Assembly: GCA_958496175.1 (NCBI GenBank)
Contig: OY292275.1
Span: 19,468,001 to 19,532,000, forward strand
DNA: 64,000 nucleotides
Source: Sisyra terminalis
Lineage: Eukaryota > Arthropoda > Insecta > Neuroptera > Sisyridae
Direction of reading: 5' to 3'
Shown here one piece after another: positions 56,351-64,000 of the stretch. Position 1 is the first letter of the stretch, and each line of letters begins with the position of its first letter. Below the pieces are notes generated by a model that had not been told where the DNA came from, ran no database searches, and worked only from the letters and a program-made list of their open reading frames with translations. The position numbers and the translations under genes are program-made.

Positions 56351-57727
56351 AATCAATTAAAAATTATATATATTTGTTATATATTTACCCATGTAATCTA
56401 TTTGTTCATTATATAATCAATTGTACTGATTGACTGATGGATCAATACTCTTCCTTGTACAGATTTGATATTTGGAGAGTATATTCCTTATATAATGTAG
56501 GCATCCGTAAAAGAAGACCTTTGAAAATTTCTCTTTTAAAAGGGTGAACAAAGGTAACAATGTTTATATGGCATAACATGTAGTTTAATCAACAATCAAA
56601 ATTTCAAATTCAATACTCACAATGTGCCGTTAAGCATCAAACATTTAATGCTTAATATAAAATTGATCTATGTATATAAATTTAAATTAAAAATTACGTG
56701 TCGATTTTTGTTTTACCAAAATTACAGCACTTGGTACAATTAGTGTGAAAGTTTCGGTACTTATTATGTTATACCAAAAAGGCGATATTGTTGCCGTTAA
56801 TTTTTGAACACTGACGATTATAAAAATTGAATAACTTGATTAAAATTGTAGGAATAAAAGAAAATATTGTCACTATAAGAGGAAAAATATGCTATAAAAA
56901 GATAAAACATTTTGAAAAATTTCAATTGAAGTTTTATTCTCCTACCGTTCCAATCTCTTTGGCAACTGTATGTATGTGGCATGTTCACGTGCTAAAGATG
57001 CCACTAGCGTTGTTGTTTTAATCCCGTAAATCGTACACCAAATATTGTGTATAGAGAAGTTTTTCAATTAAGGTAATATGAAGAACCAAAAAGTGAACCA
57101 AAATAAAGAAATTTTTTTGACCCTTATGGCGTCACACAAACGAAGTTGTGGGTATTATTTTTTTTTTTAAATCAACAGTACTACATGATATGTGCTTTCG
57201 TAAAAACATTAGTAATTTGTGGATATTAATATTTTTTTTTTCTGGAGAAAAGGGTATAAAAGTTTCCATTTACGAAAATATTATTATTAAATCGAGTCAT
57301 GCTAAAAAGCCATGGATATTCACTGGTATTCTATAAAAATGGTCTGTGCTCAAATACTATTGAAAATGATTAAAAACTAGGTCTAACGATACTGAGAATT
57401 ATAAAAACATTTTGAGTAAACAATAAAATTTTATAAAAGATTTTATGAAAACATTTTATAAATGTTTTGAATGAATTTTTTTGCACTAGTTTTGTTTAAA
57501 AAATCTTTAATATAATTTTATTAATACCACACATAAATATATACCCATAAAGTACGTATATTTTGTTTTTTATAAGTAAAAATCATATTTTATACCAAAA
57601 AAGGCTGGTTAAATTTAGTTGATACTTAAAATTTCATTTTATTGTTCAGTTTTACAACAAAATAGTATTATCTTTTCACTTCAACCAAAACTTTTGTCTC
57701 TTACTTTAATCCACCACACCATAAAGT

Positions 57728-57753
57728 TCATTTATCCTTTAGTGGATAAATGA
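57728..57753. repeat. Perfect 10-bp-stem hairpin
   Basis: tcatttatcc, a six-base loop tttagt, then ggataaatga. The arms are exact reverse complements. No run of T follows and no gene ends nearby, so the role is unknown and chance is possible. Confidence 0.7.
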
Positions 57754-58989
57754 TTTACCGCACGTGCGACTCTTGTTAACGTCTACATATTTTTCATTTT
57801 CTATGTTTAAAACAGTAATGAACATAATTGATTTAATTTCCCAATGACTTAATCAAACAAAGTGACCCTAAATTAATGAAGAAATAGTGTACACGTCACG
57901 CAAGAACAGTATTACGTTCGTTTTTTAAACGACTATTTCTTTTGGGAAATAATTACCAGGACATTTATTTCTTTCAATTTATAGAGAAAATGAGTTCAAC
58001 CTTTATGGTTGAGAAATCTGGCCGCTTGACCATCCGGGATCGAATGGAGGAGATTTCTCGGGATTTTCGAAAACAGTGAATCAACAATAGATTTTGTAAA
58101 GTAATTCTTGTGGAACATTCGCAACTCGCACGTAACTAATCTTCTAAAAGGATTATATTACCTGATAACAGTCCCTTTGCACAACAATGTCATTAAAGGT
58201 CCTAAACAACTTAGTGAACTATGAAAACTTCACCCTTCCCTATTTCATCCGTACTATTCTAAAACCAAAGCCGAAAACTAAATTTATGTTTATATAAATC
58301 TAATACATTCGGCTTACGCCAAATTTTCTTAAGCTCGGTTTGTTTAATAACGAATTTTGTCGAACATAAATAAAACGAAATAAAATGATTTGATGATGTA
58401 AAATTTTGAGTGCTACATTAAATATTAAAGTAATCAACAGGTTAGAAACAGCTTTAATTCACCAGCTAGTAGGTATTTATTATTGTTGGCATTAAATAAA
58501 ATTTTAATAATGGCTTTAATGCAAGTAAAATTAATAAATTTTAGATTTGTTTTGTTTAAACATATTTTGAACTTCCACAATAATTACAACAAATATTTCA
58601 ATTTTACTAATTTAGTTTTTATTTCAGGCCATTTAAAAGGCATGAAGATTAGCATGTTAAAATGGCGTTTCCTGAACCTCTTAGTGATTTTTTTTTTGGG
58701 AAACATAGGTGGTATCACAATATTAACGTTGTAAAAATTTTAAATTTTAATTTAGTTAAGGTAAAAAAAATCACAAGATAAAGTTCACTGATTTGATTGA
58801 TAGGTATAATGAGACGGAACTGAGAACTTTAATAAGAACCTGTAGCACATTTATTACTAAATTATTTCATGATTTAAAAAATGTTTTACCATTATTTTTA
58901 ATTGTTGCTGCAATATCTTTTGAGATCAATATTGAATTCATTATTTTTACAGTTCTTATCAGTGCGATAACGTTTTAGATTATTGTAAG

Positions 58990-59400
58990 GTTCTCCTTCT
59001 TCTTTATCGTTCTAGGGACCTCTTGTAAATTTTTTTCTGTGTTGCGTTCTAAAAAAAAAACTATTGCATCCAGCTTTGTTTCTAAATCCATTTGGTCAGG
59101 TCTGCTTCTGAGATAAATCTCATCATTTAATTGATTCTTTATGGTGTAGCCCAAGAAAGCAGAGAGCTTTGGGTCATAGCTGTGCAGCTAGATAGTATTT
59201 TCGAGGAAGTTTATTCTCCTTTGTAGCGTTTCCTGATTGCACGAAACATAGTATTTTATCCCTATAGTATAGGAAAACTTTCTTATATTGCAGTGCTATG
59301 TTAAAAGACTGACCAGCACTTTGATATCCATCCTTCTTAGGTTTCGAAATCTTTTTATATAATCTTTCAGAAGTTCCTTTATTATAATCTTTGAGAAATT
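58990..59400 (-). pseudogene. Possible non-LTR retrotransposon RNase H remnant
   Basis: Read on the minus strand, one frame gives LRRMDIKVLVSLLT, a stop, then HCNIRKFSYTIGIKYYVSCNQE. This resembles the LTGHCNLRKHLHRIG-type segment at the end of Jockey-like RNase H domains. The frame is broken and the flanks are not recognisable. It could be chance similarity. Confidence 0.3.
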
Positions 59401-59422
59401 GTTTCCTAAGTAGTTATTCCTG

Positions 59423-59427
<5 letters not shown>

Positions 59428-59462
<35 letters not shown>
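59428..59462. repeat. (AT)n microsatellite
   Basis: About 35 bases of alternating T and A, followed by an interrupted attatatattatattt. Confidence 0.95.
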
Positions 59463-59469
<7 letters not shown>

Positions 59470-62400
59470 TATATTTACTTATTTTTAGTCCATTCGGCTC
59501 CTTGATTTAGTGTTGAGAACATAGACATACCTATAGACATTTTTGAACACATAAATGGCAATCCCTGTCTTTGCAATCCCATCTGCCTCTTTGGTACCCC
59601 TTTGATACCAGATTGTTCTTACACCCAGTCAATTATAATGGTAAACTTATTGTAACGTTAGAGTAAGGTTAAAAAAAAATTCAGAAAAATCTTCAAAATA
59701 ATACATCAGTACGACTCATATAGTTCAATGTTAACTTTGGATTCCTGAAACAGTCAATGGTGATCGATATCGGTAGGCGTTGACATATTTATCATGTGAT
59801 ATACACTTTTATGTATGGGTATTAAGAATCATTCAAAGTCTCATTAAATTCGAACCAAAATACTATTTGTTTGAAAATTCATTTAGTACTCTTCCAATTG
59901 AATTTATAGAAAAATGATATTTCGCTTGTGAAGAAGCTCTTAGAAATTTTAATTTAAAGAAAACGAGAGTGATTAAAACAAAAATAAATAGAGCTCTCAA
60001 ATAAGGAACTAAGTAAATATAGAAAACTAAACTGAAGAAAAATGGATAAAGTTAGGGTTGTGTGCTTTTCGATATTACGGCGAGTTGCATTCACTTTGTA
60101 TGAAGTTAACTGGAAAAACGAAGAAAATTTCTAATTTTTTCCATAGAAGTAAACTATCACCTTTTGGGAAAAGTGACCTCAAAGGGGAAAGTGTTTTAAT
60201 TATTACCTATGTAGTCTATTCCTAAGTTATTTATAGATAGAAAATAAGATGAATTAGATGAATGAAATTAGATGAATAATTGATGATAACTAACTAATCA
60301 TTATTTCTTTACGAACATTTTTGAATATTACTTATTAAAAGTAGGTTTCAAAAGTATAAATTGAAATTGAGCACTCGTTATAGTATCTTATATAATAAAA
60401 TGTAAAGGTGGATCATCACGGAACTGTCCCAGGAGACGCTTTATAAATGATTCACAGAAGAATATTGTTTGGCATTCAATTTACATATCTGAAAATGTAA
60501 ATTTAATTGTTCTGACTTTTTCAAATTTATTAGTTTTGTATTCTATGAATACTTAAAATATGATTGAATTTACTGTATTTTTATTGTGACCATTTGAAGA
60601 AAATATTCAAGAAGATACAAAAAATGAAACAGAATTGACGAGATATTCTTATAAATGAATAAAGCAAATGCGAGCTTTAATGTTCTGAGTTTAATAGACA
60701 AAATAAAATAAATATAATTTAATCAATTTTGTATAAAAATCCTGAGAGGAATAAAATCTTTATAATCACTTGTCTTGGATGAATGACAAAAACATTTCAT
60801 GAATTTAAGATGAAATATCATTTTTAGAATGAGTATTCAAAAGTCATCCTAGAGGGAAGACGAAATGGACCTAAGAATACGCTCACGCATTGACATATGC
60901 AGACATACCATACATACGTTATTCTAGTGACGTATCAAATGGGAACTCCTACTGGCGAAAGAAAGGATGAGAGATGAAATTGGAAGAAGACGACGTCTAA
61001 AATGGGTGAAAAGAGAGCAACTTCGGCGAGCCCCCAAGTTTCAGCGTAACCAGATAACTTGAAAACGTTGTCGCTTTACGATCGAGGCGCCATTGGACGT
61101 GTGTTGAATAAACAACGACATATCAGACTTTGGGAAATACAAGACGATCGGCTAAGGAATGAACACAACTCCAGAAGGCCTGACTGAAAAACAGGGTATG
61201 GGAAAGAATAAGTGGGTGAATTCGACTTGGCCGACGACGAGCTTTGAAAGCTTGATCTTTACAGTTTACACTATGTCTTACATTATCCGCTATTGACCTT
61301 TCGGGAATGGACGAATCACATCACATTTTAGCAAACCCTTTTGCCGCTGCCCCCAAACACTTCGGTAGTCCGAATGTGTTGTGACGGTCAATTTTCACAA
61401 ATTATTCACAACATCATAATGATGAGAGAAGATTCTAACGTCCAATTTAATACTTTCAAAAATCATTCACAATAAAAGCTACATATTGATTTTGTTTTTG
61501 TTCCAATAAAAATAAAGATCAAACTTTATAAAGTCCCATATATGCACCTTTTTTAGATTACTCTTACCCCTTTCAGCCACGTCATCGTAAAATACGTGAA
61601 CAGGTAGTAAATTGACTAAAGTAGATTAAAGTGTAAATTTATGAGGGTTAATGTACATGAGCTTTTATGAAAAGTGGTTTTTAATTCCTTTTTTTAAGAG
61701 TTTTTTATTCAAATAAAATTTGTAGTTTTTATAACACAATAAGCCTTAATTCAATATAGGTACACTATAAAAGTAGTGTATTACTATAAAAACAAATAAT
61801 ACCTAGTTTTATTGAATAATTATGAATGGAAATTACTTTTACATTGTTTGATCGTAAAATAAAAGAACAAAGTTTAAAGACTAAATGATATTTAAAGAAG
61901 AAAACAGATGATTCTATTTAAGAGGATTTTAAGAAAATAATAATAGTGATTATAGTTGTGATGATGATGATGTTGATATAAGGGTATTGGCAGAATATGT
62001 GAGTCCCCAAACGGGAATTTCCTACAGTTCCCATTGCGTTGTTGTCATGTTTATGTCAAGTGCTGACGTATCACCTACGTGAACTATTTTACAATATTTA
62101 TACAATTCTCAATTTTCCACGGTAAATTCCATTGAAAAAATACCTTTCTCTTTTTCGGAAACTAAAAGGGGTGGAGGTTAAGAAGTACGGAGACAGATAA
62201 AAAATCAACTTCGTTTCGTATATATATTTTTTTTGTTATATTACTTTCTTTCGAACAAATACCTATAATCGAAATTTTCTTTTATTTGCTTTTCTTCGGA
62301 GACTTTTATTTAAGAGCGCGCGTTTGTTGATATGAGATCGTGCATTTTATTGTTATATGATCTGCGCAAGTTGACTGTATTTAAACAGGCAAATAAAAAA

Positions 62401-63540
62401 CTGGCTTTTGTAGTTCTTAGGGACTCTTATCAGAAAAAAATAGTCTCTTTTTCGGAAAATAAACACTGGAAATATACTTTGGTCTATAAATGACAGTTTG
62501 ACAACTTTTCATATAAGTTTTTGTTACATTTTTGCTAGATAGATATTAAAAAATCATTCTTTGTAATCCAATAAAAATACCAATTAAAATATTCTATTCG
62601 TGATTACTCGTTACTTTTTCCCAAGAATTTTTTAATATGGGAGTGGACTGGATGGATTGTAAGTATTAGGGAGTGTTGTAGTTTATTCGCACAATACGGT
62701 TGTGAAGCTTTAATTGAAATATCAATTTTGAGCCTTTCTGCGCTAATGTTTTATATTTTTCGCGTAACTTCTCTACAAACGTTAATTACAAAAATGTTAT
62801 ATTCTAAAAAGTTCTAGTTTTGTATTTTGACTTAAGAATGCATTTAGCGATGGACACTGCATTTTAGATGCATTTCGATTTATTGAGCCAAACTATGAGC
62901 ACATTTTAAAACACAAGCACGAATATGTTTAGCTTCCTTAGAGCTGAACCTTGGTAAAAATAGGCAATATTCAATATAAGTACATAGGAATCATCCTCTT
63001 TTGGGCTTTCGGGCCCTCGGCTTAAGGAGACTTATTTTAATTTCCTTATTTATTTCTTTTTATGTATTTCAAATATCTTATATAATGAAAAAAAGAAACC
63101 TTATTGCATTTTGTTCTCAGTGGATGGTCATTCTGCAAAAGAAATGATGGATCAAAGTATTGTTATTGAGAATAAAAAATAGGTCAATTATACACGAAAA
63201 CTCTAATTGATAGTTTTGTGACTGGAAAATCTAGACAAAAAATTATTTAAATGTATATGTTTCTTAAATACTAGTAAAAGCTCCGTAGTTTAAATTTGCT
63301 CGAGAACTTAATAAATCTAGTTATGCCACTTTTCAAAAACTAGCGAATGAAAGCTGTGTGATTTCGTTATGCGATAAAAAAAAAGATTGTTGAATACTTA
63401 CACCTTACACTAACTAGTTAACAAATACTACACGTATCTTCATTATTGGGTTTAATTTTGTATTCAAACATTTTTTGGTGAACTCGTTCTTTGGATCACG
63501 AAGATAACTTTCGTTTTTTCGAGTAAAACAAGAACAGATT

Positions 63541-63710
63541 AGCCTAATGGTCGCCGAATGGTCAAGGTGATCTCCCCAAAACTAGTAAGTGTTGGGTTTG
63601 AATATAGTATAGAGCAAGGTTTCGATATTGCTCGATTTACGGATTTTTATTAACCCTAGAGTCGCTAAGGAACTTAACTGTTATAAAGCGATGGTAAATT
63701 ACAATAAAAA
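63541..63710 (+). mobile_element. tRNA-derived SINE, copy 4
   Basis: The head ggtcgccgaatggtcaagg, aaaactagtaagtg and ggtttgaata is followed by atattgctcgatttacgg, ttattaaccctagagtcgc and an A-rich end (acaataaaaaagg). The order is the same as in the copies at 9601 and 46990. Confidence 0.82.
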
Positions 63711-64000
63711 AGGATAGATTATTCCAAATCATCGGCCAAATATTCAATATAAATTACACTATAAATTACTTAATATAATGTGTTACAATGGCTAATTTAA
63801 CTAACATTGCCTTATTTGTGTTCGCTTTTACTTATAGGCTTTAATATTAAAGGCAAAATTCTTTCAATCTGCTAGTGAAAAATTATTTTTGGATAAAATT
63901 AAATTGTTGATCCATCTTATTGGATATTATAATTTTTTTGTTTTCATATTCTGAATAAGTACAATTGTAAAAAATTTGGTTCATTTGAAAGGCCAAAAAA
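63711..64000. other. Terminal stretch with nothing recognised
   Basis: A+T-rich DNA after the fourth SINE copy; no open frame or repeat stands out. Confidence 0.5.

Larger units (their letters stand above)
56350..63540. other. Intergenic region, mostly unexplained
   Basis: No intact gene found. It contains a short perfect hairpin (57728-57753), a possible decayed RNase H-like retrotransposon piece (58990-59400, minus), an (AT)n run (59428-59462) and an unexplained G+C-richer patch at 60870-61420. Frames at 58483-58734 and 58793-58978 are Ile/Leu/Phe-rich readings of A+T-rich DNA and are not called. Confidence 0.5.

Noticed and set aside
58483..58978. Two hydrophobic open frames resembling membrane proteins
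   Set aside because: Composition is explained by A+T-rich DNA; there is no promoter, splice or family evidence.

Overview
The window is A+T-rich eukaryotic DNA. It has short introns with GT..AG junctions, AATAAA poly(A) signals, many MITE-like elements and tRNA-derived SINEs. The gene content (a Bruno/CELF gene, an insect-type alpha-esterase-like gene, NDUFAF7, a HEI10-type RING gene and a Ginger/KRBA2-like integrase gene) points to an insect nuclear genome. The order cannot be fixed from the sequence alone.

Layout. (1) 1-17.1 kb, plus strand: the 3' half of a CELF1/2-class (Bruno) RNA-binding gene. A conserved 49-nt linker exon (3868-3916) is followed by an 11-kb intron full of nested inverted-repeat elements, then an RRM2 exon, an RRM3 exon and a long 3' UTR. 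A phase-compatible alternative first exon (14629-14755) in a G+C-richer block would give a form without RRM1. (2) 17.1-24.5 kb: intergenic, with one clear hAT-type MITE. (3) 24.6-27.5 kb: two tail-to-tail genes. One is a five-exon HEI10/CCNB1IP1-like RING coiled-coil gene (plus strand). The other is the five-exon mitochondrial complex I assembly methyltransferase NDUFAF7 (minus strand). Their stop codons are 29 bases apart and each stop region carries an AATAAA. (4) 27.6-31.9 kb: intergenic, one MITE. (5) 32.1-34.1 kb: a two-exon Ginger/KRBA2-type integrase gene, intact over 664 codons. The glutamate position of its DDE triad is a lysine, and it also carries a decapeptide repeat, a PHD finger and a CXC-like cysteine tail. 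It is a candidate domesticated transposase. (6) 34.5-41.8 kb: repeat-rich, with three copies of a TA-flanked MITE family and a ~337-bp tandem repeat, plus one orphan exon-like ORF. (7) 43.1-50.15 kb: a seven-exon carboxylesterase-family gene. The nucleophile Ser, the catalytic His and the oxyanion HGG motif are all replaced, so it is a predicted pseudoenzyme. Its 5.1-kb sixth intron holds a near-perfect 230-bp-arm inverted repeat that would be transcribed as a hairpin. (8) 50.3-64 kb: no intact gene seen; RTE-like reverse-transcriptase debris and SINE copies.

The genes belong to unrelated pathways: RNA regulation, meiosis, complex I assembly, a domesticated integrase and an esterase-fold protein. 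Exon limits were set by reading splice sites, codon phase and family conservation by eye. No database search was run, and family comparisons are from memory.
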